Shown here: positions 28,390 through 40,626 of the stretch, in pieces
Layout of the letters: every line of letters begins with the position of its first letter
Position numbering within the stretch: position 1 is the first letter of the stretch
Source of the DNA: Treponema sp.
GTDB taxonomy: Bacteria > Spirochaetota > Spirochaetia > Treponematales > Breznakiellaceae
Reading direction: 5' to 3'
DNA: 49,716 bases
Assembly (NCBI GenBank): GCA_031273325.1
Contig: JAISSB010000048.1
Location: 1-49,716 of the forward strand
Position numbers and translations under genes: made by a program
The notes under the pieces: generated by a model
The model's database searches: none
What the model was told of the DNA's origin: nothing
Seen by the model: only the letters and a program-made list of their open reading frames with translations

Positions 28390-29208
28390 ATGAATATTCT
28401 TGTTACGGTGATACTCTTCATTATGCTATCATGTATTAGAACTGAAGCCAATACTGCTCCGAAAGTTGATCAAAGCGAGTCTGACAGTATGCCGCAGGAA
28501 GAACTGCTATACACACAGAGAAATATTCAAACAGTATTAGAACATGCAAAAATTCCGCAGAATATACAGCATGTTATTCTTAACGACAGTGATTTTGCTC
28601 CAACGCTCCAGTGTATTCTTAATGGTGACTCTTCATTGCGGCAATTGATCGACAAACAACACCCTTTTGCCCCTATTGATTATGAACCTGACGATCTCGT
28701 CTCGTTATCTGTGCAGAAGGATTATCAGATCAACCGTCATTTGTTGTTGAGAAAAGAAGCAGAAGAGGCTCTCCAAACTATGGCACACGCTGCCCGTAAT
28801 GCGGGAATTACTCTTGTTGTTTCTTCTGCATACCGTTCATATCAGTATCAAATTGAAGTGTATAACCGGAATGTACGATTGTTAGGGAAAGAACAAGCCG
28901 ACCGTGAATCTGCACAGCCAGGATACAGTCAACATCAAACAGGATTAGTTGTTGATTTTGGTTCTATTACTCAAGCTTTTGCCGAAACTTATGCAGGAAA
29001 GTGGCTACAGTTGCATGCAAATACTTTTGGTTGGAGTCTATCGTTTCCGGACGGTTATGAAACTGTCACCGGGTATATGTGGGAAAGTTGGCATTATCGC
29101 TATGTAGGTGTAGAAATGTGTGGGTTTATTAACCGGTATTTTGAAGGTATTCAACAGTATGGTTTAAGTTTTTTGTATGCATGGGAAAAACACTTGACAA
29201 AATTTTGA
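28390..29208 (+). CDS. M15 family D-alanyl-D-alanine carboxypeptidase (VanY-like)
   Basis: 'VVSSAYRSYQYQIEVYNR', 'SQHQTGLVVDFGS', 'WHYRYVG'. Confidence 0.92.
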   Translation: MNILVTVILFIMLSCIRTEANTAPKVDQSESDSMPQEELLYTQRNIQTVLEHAKIPQNIQHVILNDSDFAPTLQCILNGDSSLRQLIDKQHPFAPIDYEPDDLVSLSVQKDYQINRHLLLRKEAEEALQTMAHAARNAGITLVVSSAYRSYQYQIEVYNRNVRLLGKEQADRESAQPGYSQHQTGLVVDFGSITQAFAETYAGKWLQLHANTFGWSLSFPDGYETVTGYMWESWHYRYVGVEMCGFINRYFEGIQQYGLSFLYAWEKHLTKF

Positions 29209-29233
29209 AAAGTCATTAGCATAATGAGATATT

Positions 29234-29306
29234 GCCCTTGTAGCTCAGTTGGCAGAGCATATCCATGGTAAGGATAAGGTCAACAGTTCAATTCTGTTCG
29301 AGGGCT
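29234..29306 (+). tRNA. tRNA-Thr (GGT)
   Basis: Cloverleaf readable: acceptor GCCCTTG/CGAGGGC, D-arm GCTCAGTTGGCAGAGC, anticodon loop ATGGTAA, T-arm AACAGTTCAATTCTGTT. Confidence 0.93.
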
Positions 29307-29320
29307 TATGTGGAGGAACT

Positions 29321-29494
29321 ATGGCAAGTAAAAAAACTGTTGTTGAACTTGTTGCGTTGCAGTGTACAGAATGTAAACGAAGAAACTATACGACAAAAAA
29401 AAATAGACGAAATACACAGGAAAAGTTAGAATTTAAGAAATATTGTCCTTTTGACCGGAAACACACGGTACATAAAGAAACAAAGATAAAGTAA
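29321..29494 (+). CDS. rpmG: 50S ribosomal protein L33
   Basis: [57 protein letters not shown]. Confidence 0.96.
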   Translation: MASKKTVVELVALQCTECKRRNYTTKKNRRNTQEKLEFKKYCPFDRKHTVHKETKIK

Positions 29495-29500
29495 TATTGT

Positions 29501-29573
29501 AGGCCAGTAGCTCAATTGGCAGAGTATCGGTCTCCAAAACCGAATGTTGTGGGTTCAATTCCTACCTGGCCTG
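29501..29573 (+). tRNA. tRNA-Trp (CCA)
   Basis: Acceptor AGGCCAG/CTGGCCT, anticodon loop CTCCAAA, T-loop GTGGGTTCAATTCCTAC. Confidence 0.95.
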
Positions 29574-29626
29574 AGAAAAATTATTGGTGGAAATTAACAA
29601 CGTTCTAAAGGAAATGCAATTTTGTA

Positions 29627-29818
29627 ATGAATACATTAATACGAAAGATAGTACAGTTTACAAGAGAATCTTACACTGAACTCAAAAAAGTTGTGTGGCC
29701 GACCTTTGAAGATGTTGTAAGTTCGGTCAAAGTTGTGATCATCTCTACTCTTATCATCGCTGCGGCGCTTGGATTAGTTGATGTGATCTTCCTATTGGGT
29801 ATTCAAGCTATTTTTTAA
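29627..29818 (+). CDS. secE: Preprotein translocase subunit SecE
   Basis: 63 aa, 'FTRESYTELKKVVWPTFEDVVSSVKVVIIST', directly upstream of nusG. Confidence 0.95.
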   Translation: MNTLIRKIVQFTRESYTELKKVVWPTFEDVVSSVKVVIISTLIIAAALGLVDVIFLLGIQAIF

Positions 29819-29830
29819 TAAAGGCGTTCA

Positions 29831-30391
29831 ATGGCGGCAAGTTGGTATGTTATCCATGTATATTCGGGGTATGAGGGTAGAATAGAAAAGACAATAAACC
29901 GAATGCTTAAATCTGGTGAGTTGGATAAGAATATTGTACGGTCTGTGAAGATTCCTTCCGAAGAGATAACTGAAATAAAAGACGGTAAAAAACATGCTTT
30001 AACACGGAAAATGCTTCCCGGTTATATGTTAGTAGAATTAGATCTTCCAGAAAAAGGATGGAAAATTGTTTGTTCTTCGATCCGGAACATTCAAGGAGTG
30101 ACCGGATTCGTTGGAAATATTGATACGGAACTACGACCACGTCCTTTAAGTAGTGACGAAGCACGCGACATTCTACAAAAATCTGGGGATATCAAAGGAG
30201 AACGTGCGTTTCGCTCCCGTCAAACGTTTATAGCGGGAGAAGCTGTCAAAATTATAGACGGTCCTTTTGAATCGTTTACCGGTACTGTTGAAGAAATAAA
30301 TCAAGAAAAAAACAAACTTAAGGTTATGGTTGGAATTTTTGGACGCAATACGCCAGTTGAAGTTGATATCGTACAAGTAGAAAAGCTATAA
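29831..30391 (+). CDS. nusG: Transcription termination/antitermination protein NusG
   Basis: 'WYVIHVYSGYEGRIEKTI..MLPGYMLVELD..VTGFVG..GEAVKIIDGPFESFTGTVEEIN' (KOW). Confidence 0.96.
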   Translation: MAASWYVIHVYSGYEGRIEKTINRMLKSGELDKNIVRSVKIPSEEITEIKDGKKHALTRKMLPGYMLVELDLPEKGWKIVCSSIRNIQGVTGFVGNIDTELRPRPLSSDEARDILQKSGDIKGERAFRSRQTFIAGEAVKIIDGPFESFTGTVEEINQEKNKLKVMVGIFGRNTPVEVDIVQVEKL

Positions 30392-30435
30392 CTGTGGGAG
30401 TCTTAAAAAGACAATAATACCACAAAGGGGTTTGT

Positions 30436-30867
30436 ATGGCAAAAAAAAGGATCACTGCTGTCGTCAAGCTGCAGTGTCCGGCAGGAAAAGCGACTCCTGC
30501 TCCTCCTGTTGGTCCGGCGCTCGGTCCTCATGGAGTGTCTGCTCCACAATTTGTGCAGCAGTTCAATGAGCGTACTAAAACGATGGAAACCGGTCTCATT
30601 ATTCCGGTTGTTGTTACTGTGTATGTCGATAAAACATTTACATTTATACTTCGTACTCCACCAGCATCGGTGTTAATTAAAAAAGCTGTGGGTATTGAAA
30701 AGGGCTCCGGTACCTCGCATAAAGTAAAAGTAGGTACACTACCCAAAGCAAAATTGGAAGAAATAGCGAAGATGAAACTGCCAGATCTTTCAGCGAATGA
30801 TGTTCAAGGAGCTATGAATATTATTGCTGGAACAGCACGCTCAATGGGTGTTGAGGTGGAACGATGA
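30436..30867 (+). CDS. rplK: 50S ribosomal protein L11
   Basis: '[33 protein letters not shown]'. Confidence 0.97.
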   Translation: MAKKRITAVVKLQCPAGKATPAPPVGPALGPHGVSAPQFVQQFNERTKTMETGLIIPVVVTVYVDKTFTFILRTPPASVLIKKAVGIEKGSGTSHKVKVGTLPKAKLEEIAKMKLPDLSANDVQGAMNIIAGTARSMGVEVER

Positions 30868-31538
30868 AACATGGAAAAAAATACCGTGCTGCATTGAAAA
30901 AGTATGATAAAAATGTATTGGTTGATTCGAAAACGGCAATTGATGTAATCAAGTCATTGGCTTTTGCAAAATTTGATGAAACTGTTGAGATTGCGGTAAA
31001 ATTGAATCTCAAAAAGAGTCAGTCAGTTCGTGATACAGTGGTATTGCCGCATCAGTTTAAAGCTGAGAAACGTATTCTTGTGTTCTGCAAGCCGGAGAAA
31101 GAAAAAGAGGCACAAGAAGCAGGGGCAACGTACATTGGGGCAGACGATTTGATTGAAAAGATTAAAGGTGGTTGGCTTGATTTTGATATTGCAGTTGCAA
31201 GCCCTGATATGATGAGGGATGTCGGTAAACTCGGTATGATACTTGGTCGCCGAGGGCTTATGCCAAATCCTAAAACAGGTACTGTAACCTTTGATTTAAA
31301 AGGGGCACTTGCCGAATTGAAAAAAGGACGGACTGAATTTCGTGCGGATAAAACTGGCGTTGTGCATCTTGCAATTGGAAAACTTTCTATGCCAAGCGAA
31401 AAGATAGCTGAAAATGCAGAAACGGTACTTGCTGAAATACGTCGAAAGCGACCGGTCGATACAAAAGGAATCTTTGTGCAAACTGTGTCACTTGCATCAA
31501 CTATGGGACCAGGTATCTGGGTAAAAAGTGAGGGATAA
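30864..31538 (+). CDS. rplA: 50S ribosomal protein L1
   Basis: '[24 protein letters not shown]'; ATGA overlap with rplK. Confidence 0.97.
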   Translation: MKHGKKYRAALKKYDKNVLVDSKTAIDVIKSLAFAKFDETVEIAVKLNLKKSQSVRDTVVLPHQFKAEKRILVFCKPEKEKEAQEAGATYIGADDLIEKIKGGWLDFDIAVASPDMMRDVGKLGMILGRRGLMPNPKTGTVTFDLKGALAELKKGRTEFRADKTGVVHLAIGKLSMPSEKIAENAETVLAEIRRKRPVDTKGIFVQTVSLASTMGPGIWVKSEG

Positions 31539-31540
31539 CA

Positions 31541-32074
31541 ATGGCAATAGTTGCAAAAAAACTTCAAAAAGTTAAAACAGATTCGATACAGAACTTAAAA
31601 GGGGTATTTGAGGCGGGAAGCGATTATATTTTTGCTGAATATCGCGGTATGACCGTTGAAAAAATTACTGCCTTACGCAAACAGTTAAGGGCAAAAGGTG
31701 CACAGTTTAAAGTAGTAAAAAATAATTTTGCGCGAATTGCATTTCAGGAACTTGGTATATCTAGTGTCTCTCAGTACCTAACGGGACCAACAGCAGTTGC
31801 CATTGCTTCAAAGGATCCAAACGAAGTAACAAAGCTGCTCTTTGATTTTGCTAAAGAAGAACAAATGCTCAAAATAAAAGGGGGTTTAATTGGAACAATT
31901 CCCTATGATGTAGAACAAATCGAAGCATTTTCAAAATTACCCGGCCGTTTGGAACTTATTGCTATGCTTATGTCTGTTATGAACGGACCCATACGTAATG
32001 TTACTGTTGCACTCAATGATATTCCGGGACGATTAGTCCGGACCCTTAAAGCAATAGCTGATAAAGCGTCATGA
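31541..32074 (+). CDS. rplJ: 50S ribosomal protein L10
   Basis: 'FAEYRGMTVEKITALRKQLRAKGAQFKVVKN'. Confidence 0.96.
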   Translation: MAIVAKKLQKVKTDSIQNLKGVFEAGSDYIFAEYRGMTVEKITALRKQLRAKGAQFKVVKNNFARIAFQELGISSVSQYLTGPTAVAIASKDPNEVTKLLFDFAKEEQMLKIKGGLIGTIPYDVEQIEAFSKLPGRLELIAMLMSVMNGPIRNVTVALNDIPGRLVRTLKAIADKAS

Positions 32075-32161
32075 ACCTTCAGGCTTCAGATGCTGTCGTT
32101 CCTGTTGGTTTTCACGTATGTCGTCGACATATATACATTTTTTAAGAAGAGGAAAGTTAAT

Positions 32162-32545
32162 ATGACAGCTACAAAAGAAGAAATTTTAGAAGCAATAGCT
32201 TCGTTACCAGTGTTAGAAGTTGCCGAGTTGGTAAAACTTATGGAGGCAAAATTTGGAGTTTCTGCCGCTGCCCCAGTTGCAGTAGCAATTGCAGGAGGAG
32301 CTGCAGCCCCGGCAGAACCTGTTGAAGAAAAAACAGAATTTAATGTTATTCTTAAATCATTTGATGCAGCCAAGAAAATCGGTGTCATCAAAGAAGTCCG
32401 CGCCGTCACTGGACTTGGTCTCAAAGAAGCGAAAGATCTTGTTGAAGGGGCTCCAAAACCACTTAAGGAAAATGTTTCTAAAGAAGAAGCAGCAAAAATT
32501 AAAGAACAAATTACCGCTGCCGGTGCAGTTGTTGATATCCAATAA
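32162..32545 (+). CDS. rplL: 50S ribosomal protein L7/L12
   Basis: '[45 protein letters not shown]'. Start chosen at MTATKEEI (32162). Confidence 0.97.
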   Translation: MTATKEEILEAIASLPVLEVAELVKLMEAKFGVSAAAPVAVAIAGGAAAPAEPVEEKTEFNVILKSFDAAKKIGVIKEVRAVTGLGLKEAKDLVEGAPKPLKENVSKEEAAKIKEQITAAGAVVDIQ

Positions 32546-32565
32546 TTTTCTATGCAATTTTAAGG

Positions 32566-32587
32566 TACCACCCTCAATAGGGTGGTA
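32566..32587 (+). promoter_or_regulatory. rplL-rpoB intergenic hairpin (TACCACCCT-caat-AGGGTGGTA), attenuator or processing site
   Basis: Perfect 9-bp stem, 4-nt loop, no poly-T tail. Confidence 0.6.
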
Positions 32588-32788
32588 TGTTCAATAAATT
32601 AATCTTAACAACTAGAGGAGGGAATGTGCTTTAAACAAAGCATGTCACGAGAGACTCAAACGTTGTTTGAGCTTATGGAGCAGAAATTCTGGAGGAGCAT
32701 ACTGTGAGTATATTACTGAATCGCCAGTAATATTCCCAATTCTACAGCATGCTAGCATACTATGGAAAACGGTGCAAGTAGTAAACAT

Positions 32789-35700
32789 ATGGCAAATAAA
32801 AGGCAATATATTGGAAAAGATATTCAGGACATTATGGATGTTCCGAATTTGATCGATATTCAGATAAATTCTTATGAACGGTTTTTGCAACGTGAACGTT
32901 TAAAAAATAATGAAAAACCGCTTGATCAAGGGCTTGAAGAAATTTTACGTTCCACTTTTCCGATTGCAAGTCCAAATGGTGACATTGTTTTGGAATATGA
33001 ATATTATTCCCTTGATGAAGAAACTGTGAAAAGTGAAATAGAATGTAAACAAAAAGGTTTAAGTTATTCTGTTGCGCTTAAAGCACGAGTAAATTTGGTA
33101 TTTCAGCAAACGGGAGAGATCCGACAAAAAGATATTTACCTCGGTGATATTCCGCTTATGACAGAGCGTGGTACTTTTATTATCAACGGTGCGGAACGAG
33201 TAGTAGTTTCACAAATTCATCGTTCACCGGGAGTTATTTTTGGTCATGAAGAGAAAACGGATAGCTTTTCGTCACGTATTATTCCGTACCGTGGGTCATG
33301 GTTAGAGTTCGAGATTGACAAAAAACGAGAGCTTATTTATGCGAAAATTGACCGTAAAAAACGTATACTCGGAAGTATTTTCCTCCGTGCATTGGGACTC
33401 AATAGCCGTGAAGAACTTATTCGTGCATTTTATACTGTGGAAGAGCTTACAGTACAAGCAGAACCTGCATCGAAAGAACATATTGCAGGAAAAATTCTTG
33501 CACAAGCAGTTCGGATTAAAGACGAAAGCGGTACCGAAAAAATTTTATACCGTGCAGGAGAAAAACTTCATCTTCACGATATTGAAGAGCTTTTAACTTT
33601 TGGGATTTCATCTATAACAGTCATTAATTTCGAAGCAGCACATTCTCTTAAATCAACGATGATTCTTCGCTGTCTTGAACGTGAAGAAATTAAATTCGCC
33701 TATGGAGAGATAAATGAACCGTCAAAAGAAAGCGTTTTTTCGGCAGTATATTCGGTATTAACTCCAGGTGAATCAATAACAGTTGATAATGCAGAGAAGA
33801 ATTTGCAAGCTATGTTTTTTAGTTCAAGTCGTTATGACCTTGGACGTGTTGGACGGTACAAATTAAATAAAAAATTGGAGCATAATCCGCCTCTCGAAGA
33901 ACATATACTGACTCTTCAAGACATTATTGCGACGATGAAATTCTTAATCAAAGTTTTCATTGAAGAAGAAAAAGATGATGAAATTGATCATCTTGGGAAT
34001 CGAAGAGTGAGATCTGTCGGAGAATTGATGACCAACCAACTTAAAATTGCGTTCTCTCGTATGGAACGGACTGCTAAAGAACGTATGTCGCTTAAAGACA
34101 CTGATACAACAAAACCTCAAGATCTTATCTCACTAAAACCAATTGTTGCAACGATCAAAGAATTTTTTGGTTCAAGTCAACTGTCACAGTTTATGGATCA
34201 GGTTAATCCGCTTGCTGAAATTACTCATAAACGTCGTCTCAATGCACTTGGTCCTGGTGGTCTTGCTCGTGATAGAGCGGGCATAGATGTCCGTGACGTT
34301 CACTATACCCATTACGGTAGAATGTGTCCTATTGAGACTCCTGAGGGACAAAATATTGGACTTATTGTGTCCCTAGCAAACTACACGCGGGTTAATGAAT
34401 ACGGTTTCTTGGAAACACCTTTTCGGAAAGTGCAAGACGGTAAAGCTACAACTGAAGTTGAATATCTTTCGGCTATAGATGAGGATAAATATTACGTCGC
34501 TCAAGCTTCAGCAAAAATTAATAAAAAAGGAGAATTTGCAGACAAACAAATTTCCTGTCGTAAACAGGGAGATTATACAACTCGCTCTCCGAAAGATATT
34601 CAGTATATGGATGTTTCTCCAAAACAAATTATCTCAATTTCTGCTTCTCTTATTCCATTTCTTGAACACGACGACGCAAATCGTGCACTTATGGGTTCTA
34701 ATATGCAGCGTCAAGCTGTCCCTCTTGTGTTCCCGGAATCTCCTCGTGTGGGAACCGGCATGGAAGGACGTTGTGCTTACGATTCAGGAGTTTTGGTAAA
34801 AGCGAGGCGTGCAGGTACCGTCGTTTATGTTAGTGCAAGTACTATTCAAATTCACAGTACAGAAGGAGACGTAGATAACTATGCGTTGATTAAATATCAA
34901 CGTACTAATCAAGACACCTGCTGCAATCAACGACCAATTGTTCAACTTGGTGAGTATGTTGAATCTGGACAAGTCATTGCCGATGGTCCGGCAACTCAAA
35001 ACGGAGAACTTGCTTTAGGACGGAATATTCTTGTTGGTTTTATGCCGTGGAACGGGTATAATTATGAAGATTCAATTCTCATTTCACAACGTGTTGTAAA
35101 AGAAGATATGTTTACTTCAATTCATATAAAAGAATTTTCTGTTGAAGTGCGAGAAACAAAACTGGGACCTGAAAAAATTACCCGTGATATTCCGAATATC
35201 GGTGATCGCAGCTTAGATCATTTGGATTCACGAGGCATCATCCGGATTGGAGCAAAAGTACATTCAAATAATATCTTAGTTGGTAAAGTGACTCCGAAGA
35301 GCGAAGTTGAAACAACTCCAGAGTTTAAGTTACTTAATTCTATTTTTGGAGAGAAATCAAAAGATGTTCGTGACACATCTCTTCGTGTCCCGCACGGTGT
35401 TGATGGAACGGTTATTGATGTACAGTATATCACCCGGAACAGTGGTAATGAATTGAATCCCGGAGTTAATGAAGTAGTAAAAGTACTTATTGCAACGAAA
35501 CGTAAGCTTCGTGAAGGAGATAAAATGGCGGGGCGACACGGTAACAAGGGAGTTGTTGCTCGTGTTCTTCCTGAAGAAGATATGCCATATATGGAAGACG
35601 GTACGCCACTTGATCTTTGTTTGACGCCGTTGGGAGTTCCGTCGCGTATGAACATCGGGCAACTTCTGGAGACGGAATTAGGTTGGGCAGGTTCAACACT

Positions 35701-36283
35701 TGACGAGTGGTATTCGGCTCCGGTTTTTCAGTCTCCTTCAACAGAACAAATCGAAGAAAAATTGAAAGAAGCAGGTTTGCCGGTCAATTCAAAAGTGCGG
35801 CTTCGTGACGGCCGGACGGGAGATTTTTTTGTCAACCCCATTTTTTGTGGCATTATTTATTTTTTGAAATTGCACCACCTTGTGGACGACAAAATGCATG
35901 CACGGTCAACCGGTCCCTATTCTCTTGTAACACAACAACCGCTTGGTGGTAAAGCTCAGTTTGGAGGTCAACGGCTTGGAGAAATGGAAGTATGGGCGCT
36001 TGAAGCTTACGGTGCTTCTAACACACTCCAAGAATTGCTCACTATTAAATCTGATGATATGACCGGACGCTCTAAAATTTACGAAGCAATTGTTAAAGGA
36101 GAACCTTCAATAACCGCAGGTATTCCTGAATCATTTAATGTACTTGTACAAGAATTGCGTGGATTAGCATTGGATCTCACCGTATATGACGCAAAAGGTA
36201 AACAAATTCCTCTTACTGAACGTGACGGCGAGCTGATTAAGAAAGCAGGTTCAAACTTTTATAAGGAGGAAAACCATGCGTGA
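32789..36283 (+). CDS. rpoB: DNA-directed RNA polymerase subunit beta
   Basis: '[40 protein letters not shown]'. Start could be 32762 or 32789. Confidence 0.97.
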   Translation: MANKRQYIGKDIQDIMDVPNLIDIQINSYERFLQRERLKNNEKPLDQGLEEILRSTFPIASPNGDIVLEYEYYSLDEETVKSEIECKQKGLSYSVALKARVNLVFQQTGEIRQKDIYLGDIPLMTERGTFIINGAERVVVSQIHRSPGVIFGHEEKTDSFSSRIIPYRGSWLEFEIDKKRELIYAKIDRKKRILGSIFLRALGLNSREELIRAFYTVEELTVQAEPASKEHIAGKILAQAVRIKDESGTEKILYRAGEKLHLHDIEELLTFGISSITVINFEAAHSLKSTMILRCLEREEIKFAYGEINEPSKESVFSAVYSVLTPGESITVDNAEKNLQAMFFSSSRYDLGRVGRYKLNKKLEHNPPLEEHILTLQDIIATMKFLIKVFIEEEKDDEIDHLGNRRVRSVGELMTNQLKIAFSRMERTAKERMSLKDTDTTKPQDLISLKPIVATIKEFFGSSQLSQFMDQVNPLAEITHKRRLNALGPGGLARDRAGIDVRDVHYTHYGRMCPIETPEGQNIGLIVSLANYTRVNEYGFLETPFRKVQDGKATTEVEYLSAIDEDKYYVAQASAKINKKGEFADKQISCRKQGDYTTRSPKDIQYMDVSPKQIISISASLIPFLEHDDANRALMGSNMQRQAVPLVFPESPRVGTGMEGRCAYDSGVLVKARRAGTVVYVSASTIQIHSTEGDVDNYALIKYQRTNQDTCCNQRPIVQLGEYVESGQVIADGPATQNGELALGRNILVGFMPWNGYNYEDSILISQRVVKEDMFTSIHIKEFSVEVRETKLGPEKITRDIPNIGDRSLDHLDSRGIIRIGAKVHSNNILVGKVTPKSEVETTPEFKLLNSIFGEKSKDVRDTSLRVPHGVDGTVIDVQYITRNSGNELNPGVNEVVKVLIATKRKLREGDKMAGRHGNKGVVARVLPEEDMPYMEDGTPLDLCLTPLGVPSRMNIGQLLETELGWAGSTLDEWYSAPVFQSPSTEQIEEKLKEAGLPVNSKVRLRDGRTGDFFVNPIFCGIIYFLKLHHLVDDKMHARSTGPYSLVTQQPLGGKAQFGGQRLGEMEVWALEAYGASNTLQELLTIKSDDMTGRSKIYEAIVKGEPSITAGIPESFNVLVQELRGLALDLTVYDAKGKQIPLTERDGELIKKAGSNFYKEENHA

Positions 36284-39200
36284 TATACAGGATTTTGATT
36301 CTATTAAAATCCGTTTAGCTTCTCCGGATATGATCCGTTCATGGTCCTATGGGGAAGTTAAAAAGCCGGAAACAATCAATTATCGTACCTTTCGCCCAGA
36401 AAAAGAAGGGCTTTTCTGTGAACGTATTTTTGGTACAACTAAAGAATGGGAATGTTACTGTGGAAAATTTAAATCGATACGGTATAAAGGGGTAATTTGC
36501 GATCGTTGCGGCGTTGAAGTGACACACTTCAAAGTACGCCGTGAACGTATGGGGCATATTGAATTGTTTGCTCCTGTTGCTCATGTATGGTACTATCGGG
36601 CAGTGCCGAGCCGTATTGGGCTTCTCCTTGATATGACGATGAAAAACTTACGATCAGTACTCTACTATGAGAAGTATATCGTTATGGAACCGGGTGACAC
36701 GGATCTTAAAAAAATGCAATTGCTCACCGAAGATGAATACTATGAAGCTCAAGAACGGTATAGCGGTAGTTTTACCGCAGAAATGGGAGCTGAAGCAATT
36801 CGAACACTTTTAGAAAATCTTAATTTGGATGCTATGGCTACTGAATTGCGGGCAAGGATGATTGAAAAAGGTTCTAAAAGCGACAAGTCACTGCTCAAAC
36901 GTATTCAAATCGTTGAAGATTTTCGTGCTTCGAATAATCTTCCTGAATGGATGATTATGAGTGTAATTCCGGTTATTCCTCCAGATTTGCGGCCTATGGT
37001 ACAATTAGACGGTGGACGCTTTGCCACAAGCGATCTTAATGATCTCTACCGTCGGGTAATCAACCGTAATAATCGACTTAAGCGGCTCATGTTACTCAAT
37101 GCTCCGGATGTCATTGTTCGAAATGAAAAACGGATGCTTCAAGAAGCAGTAGATGCTCTCTTTGACAATTCAAAACGGCGTCGTGTCGTAAAAGGTTCCT
37201 CGAATCGTCCCCTTAAATCTATCTCAGATATGCTTAAAGGTAAACAAGGACGGTTCCGCCAGAATTTGTTGGGAAAACGCGTTGATTATTCAGGACGTTC
37301 TGTTATTACCGTTGGACCAGATTTAAAAATGTGGCAATGCGGTTTACCGACAAAGATGGCACTTGAGTTATTTAAACCGTTTATTATGAAGAAATTGGTT
37401 GCCAAAGATGTTGTTCACAATATCAAGCAGGCAAAAATGCTTGTCGAATCAGAAACTGCCGAAGTTTTTGCGGTGCTTGATGAAGTCGTGCATGAACATC
37501 CAGTATTGCTGAATAGAGCGCCAACATTGCACCGTCTTGGTATTCAAGCCTTTGAACCGGTTCTTGTTGAGGGGAAAGCGATCCGTCTCAATCCGTTGGT
37601 ATGTCGCGCTTTCAATGCTGATTTTGACGGTGATCAGATGGCGGTACACGTCCCTTTAACGCAAGAAGCCCAAATGGAATGTTGGACTCTTATGCTTTCA
37701 GCACGTAATCTCCTCGATCCAGCAAATGGAAAAACGATAGTATTTCCCTCTCAGGATATGGTATTAGGGATAAATTTTTTGACGCGAGTAAAACCGCACG
37801 CAAAAGGTGAAGGACATAGATATTCTTCTCCCGAAGAAGTATTGATGGCTGTTGAGACAAAATCTCTTGAATGGGAAGCTTTAATCTTAGTTAAAGCTCC
37901 CAAAGAACTCGTGTGGGAAGCAATTGGAAAATTATGGGATCCCAGACCGGACGGTTTGATAGAAACAACTGCTGGAAGACTCGTTTTCAATGAAGAGATG
38001 CCGTCGGAACTTCCTTTTATAAACTGCGAACTAAAAGATAAAGAGTTAAAAGCGTTCATTGAGTATGTCTTTACCGAAAAAAATTCATGGCTGACGGTAC
38101 AAATGCTTGATGCAATCAAGGCAACAGGATACAAGTATGCTACTGTCTTTGGGGCAACGATTGGTATTGACGATATTATCGTGCCACAGGAAAAAACAGA
38201 AATGATTGAAAAAGCTAATCATGAAGTTGAAACTATTCACCAGCAATATCAAGAAGGGCTTATTTCAAAAGAGGAACACCATAACCGGGTCATTGAAGTA
38301 TGGTCAAAAACTAACGAAGATCTTACCAGTAAGGTAATGAAAACGTTGGAATCTGACCGTGACGGTTTTAATTCAGTGTTTATGATGGCAAACTCAGGAG
38401 CGCGAGGCAGTAAAACGCAAATTCGTCAATTATCGGGAATGCGCGGTTTAATGTCAAAACCTTCAGGTGATATTATTGAATTGCCAATCCGGTCTAACTT
38501 TAAAGAAGGGCTGTCAGTCATTGAATTTTTTATTTCAACTAACGGCGCCCGTAAGGGACTTGCCGACACTGCTCTTAAAACGTCTGAAGCTGGATATTTA
38601 ACGCGACGGTTAGTTGATATTGCTCAAGATGTCGTTGTTAATGAGGACGATTGCGGTACGATTAACGGTATTGCGTATTCAGCGATAAAAGACGGAGAAG
38701 AGATTATTGAACCACTGCGCGATAGAATTGTTGGTCGATACACATTAGAACGGGTAAAACATCCCATTACCGGTGAGATAATTATTGATGTGAACGAGGA
38801 AATTAACGAATCTATTGCAAGTGCGATAGAAGCGGCTGGAGTTGAAACAGTACGTATCCGTACTGTTCTTACCTGTGAAGCAAAGCATGGTGTATGCCGT
38901 AAATGCTATGGGCGCAATCTTGCAACGAATAAAACGGTTGAAATTGGAGAAGCAGTGGGTACCATTGCAGCTCAATCAATAGGTCAACCGGGAACACAGC
39001 TTACTATGAGGACTTTCCACATCGGAGGGGCAGCAACAAGAGCTAACGAAGAAAACAGAATTACCCTTAAGTATCCGGTATATCTTCGGGAACTTTCCGG
39101 AACGCACGTCATACTGAATAACGGTCATCGGCTTTTTACGCGGAAAGGTTTTGCTATAGTTAATAAAATTATCAAAGAAATTCCGCTTGAAAGTGAAGAC

Positions 39201-40538
39201 GAAGTCTTCGTTGGAAACCGGAAACGGGTTTTTAAAAATGAAGTTGTTGTGCAGCATAAAGGAAAAGAAATATTTTCTACGGAAAATGCTTTTGCTATGA
39301 TCCATAATTCATGCCTCTATCTTATTGGTAATGATCAAAAAATTGAAATCCGCAACGGTTCCGAATGTATAGTAGACGAAGAAAGTATTGTACCGGCAAA
39401 CGAAACTATTGCAATATTTGATCCGTTTAATGATCCAATCCTTGCAGAATTTGACGGTATTGTTGAGTATGAAGATATTATTCCCGGAATGACCTTTAAG
39501 GAGGAAGTGAACACTGAGACGGGAAATACTGAAAAGAAAATCATTGAATTTCAGTTAGAAAATAAAGAACCCCGTATCCGTATTCGCGATGATATAGGTA
39601 TTGAAGTAGCTTCATATTTACTTCCTGTTGGTGCGTACATTCAAGTAGCTGAAAATGAACAGATTACGAAAGGGACTATGCTTGCAAAGATACTGAAAGA
39701 ATCGACAAAAGCTATGGATATTACCAGCGGTTTACCACGTGTTGGAGAGCTTTTTGAAGCGCGTAAACCAAAAAATCCAGCAGTACTTGCCCAAGTATCC
39801 GGCACGGTGCATTTCAAAGAAATTTCAAAAGGAAAACGAATCGTCATTGTGAGAGACGGTTTTAACAGAGAATACAAACATCTTATTCCCATAACAAAAC
39901 GGCTTTTGGTGCGTGACGGTGATACGGTTGAAGCGGGGGAAAATCTTTGCTCCGGAGCGGTGAATCCGCATGAAGTGCTGAGTATCCTTGGTGAAGATCA
40001 TTTGCAAAAGTACTTAATGGATGGAATTCAGCAAGTGTACCGTGCTCAGGGAGTTTCTATCAATGATAAACATATTGGGGTTATTATTCGGCAGATGATG
40101 CGGAAAGTTGAAATCGTTGCGGTCGGTGACACTAAGTTTATCTACGGGCAAACGGTTGATCGCTATCGGTTCCGTGACGAAAATAATCGGGTCATAACTG
40201 AAGGTGGACAGCCGGCGGTTGCACGCCCGCTCTTTCAAGGTATTACAAAGGCAAGTCTCAATATTGATTCATTCCTTTCAGCCGCTTCGTTCCAAGAAAC
40301 AACGCGGGTGCTTACGAATGCAGCGATTGCAAGTTCTATTGATAATCTCCACGGTTTGAAAGAAAATATTATCATTGGACATCCAATTCCAGCCGGTACT
40401 GGTATGAAATATTATCGGAAGATTAAATTGCACGACGAAGATGGACAAGATCTTGATGAACAGGTACAGGAACTGTTGGAAGAGCAACGTAAAGCAAAAG
40501 CCGAAGGAAGCAGTGCAAAAATAAGCATACAAGACTGA
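36276..40538 (+). CDS. rpoC: DNA-directed RNA polymerase subunit beta'
   Basis: '[15 protein letters not shown]', zinc-finger Cys residues, 1420 aa. Confidence 0.97.
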   Translation: MRDIQDFDSIKIRLASPDMIRSWSYGEVKKPETINYRTFRPEKEGLFCERIFGTTKEWECYCGKFKSIRYKGVICDRCGVEVTHFKVRRERMGHIELFAPVAHVWYYRAVPSRIGLLLDMTMKNLRSVLYYEKYIVMEPGDTDLKKMQLLTEDEYYEAQERYSGSFTAEMGAEAIRTLLENLNLDAMATELRARMIEKGSKSDKSLLKRIQIVEDFRASNNLPEWMIMSVIPVIPPDLRPMVQLDGGRFATSDLNDLYRRVINRNNRLKRLMLLNAPDVIVRNEKRMLQEAVDALFDNSKRRRVVKGSSNRPLKSISDMLKGKQGRFRQNLLGKRVDYSGRSVITVGPDLKMWQCGLPTKMALELFKPFIMKKLVAKDVVHNIKQAKMLVESETAEVFAVLDEVVHEHPVLLNRAPTLHRLGIQAFEPVLVEGKAIRLNPLVCRAFNADFDGDQMAVHVPLTQEAQMECWTLMLSARNLLDPANGKTIVFPSQDMVLGINFLTRVKPHAKGEGHRYSSPEEVLMAVETKSLEWEALILVKAPKELVWEAIGKLWDPRPDGLIETTAGRLVFNEEMPSELPFINCELKDKELKAFIEYVFTEKNSWLTVQMLDAIKATGYKYATVFGATIGIDDIIVPQEKTEMIEKANHEVETIHQQYQEGLISKEEHHNRVIEVWSKTNEDLTSKVMKTLESDRDGFNSVFMMANSGARGSKTQIRQLSGMRGLMSKPSGDIIELPIRSNFKEGLSVIEFFISTNGARKGLADTALKTSEAGYLTRRLVDIAQDVVVNEDDCGTINGIAYSAIKDGEEIIEPLRDRIVGRYTLERVKHPITGEIIIDVNEEINESIASAIEAAGVETVRIRTVLTCEAKHGVCRKCYGRNLATNKTVEIGEAVGTIAAQSIGQPGTQLTMRTFHIGGAATRANEENRITLKYPVYLRELSGTHVILNNGHRLFTRKGFAIVNKIIKEIPLESEDEVFVGNRKRVFKNEVVVQHKGKEIFSTENAFAMIHNSCLYLIGNDQKIEIRNGSECIVDEESIVPANETIAIFDPFNDPILAEFDGIVEYEDIIPGMTFKEEVNTETGNTEKKIIEFQLENKEPRIRIRDDIGIEVASYLLPVGAYIQVAENEQITKGTMLAKILKESTKAMDITSGLPRVGELFEARKPKNPAVLAQVSGTVHFKEISKGKRIVIVRDGFNREYKHLIPITKRLLVRDGDTVEAGENLCSGAVNPHEVLSILGEDHLQKYLMDGIQQVYRAQGVSINDKHIGVIIRQMMRKVEIVAVGDTKFIYGQTVDRYRFRDENNRVITEGGQPAVARPLFQGITKASLNIDSFLSAASFQETTRVLTNAAIASSIDNLHGLKENIIIGHPIPAGTGMKYYRKIKLHDEDGQDLDEQVQELLEEQRKAKAEGSSAKISIQD

Positions 40539-40626
40539 CAATTTCTCTTGGATGTGTGCGAGTTTAAAAAAGGCTTACGAAGAAAGCCATTGTTTGAGTA
40601 TTTGGTAGGTCATTATAATGTGAGTT

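Noticed and set aside
29249-29494. Upstream start for rpmG giving an 81-aa protein
   Set aside because: It would translate through the tRNA-Thr; the correct start is 29321 with a GGAGG SD.
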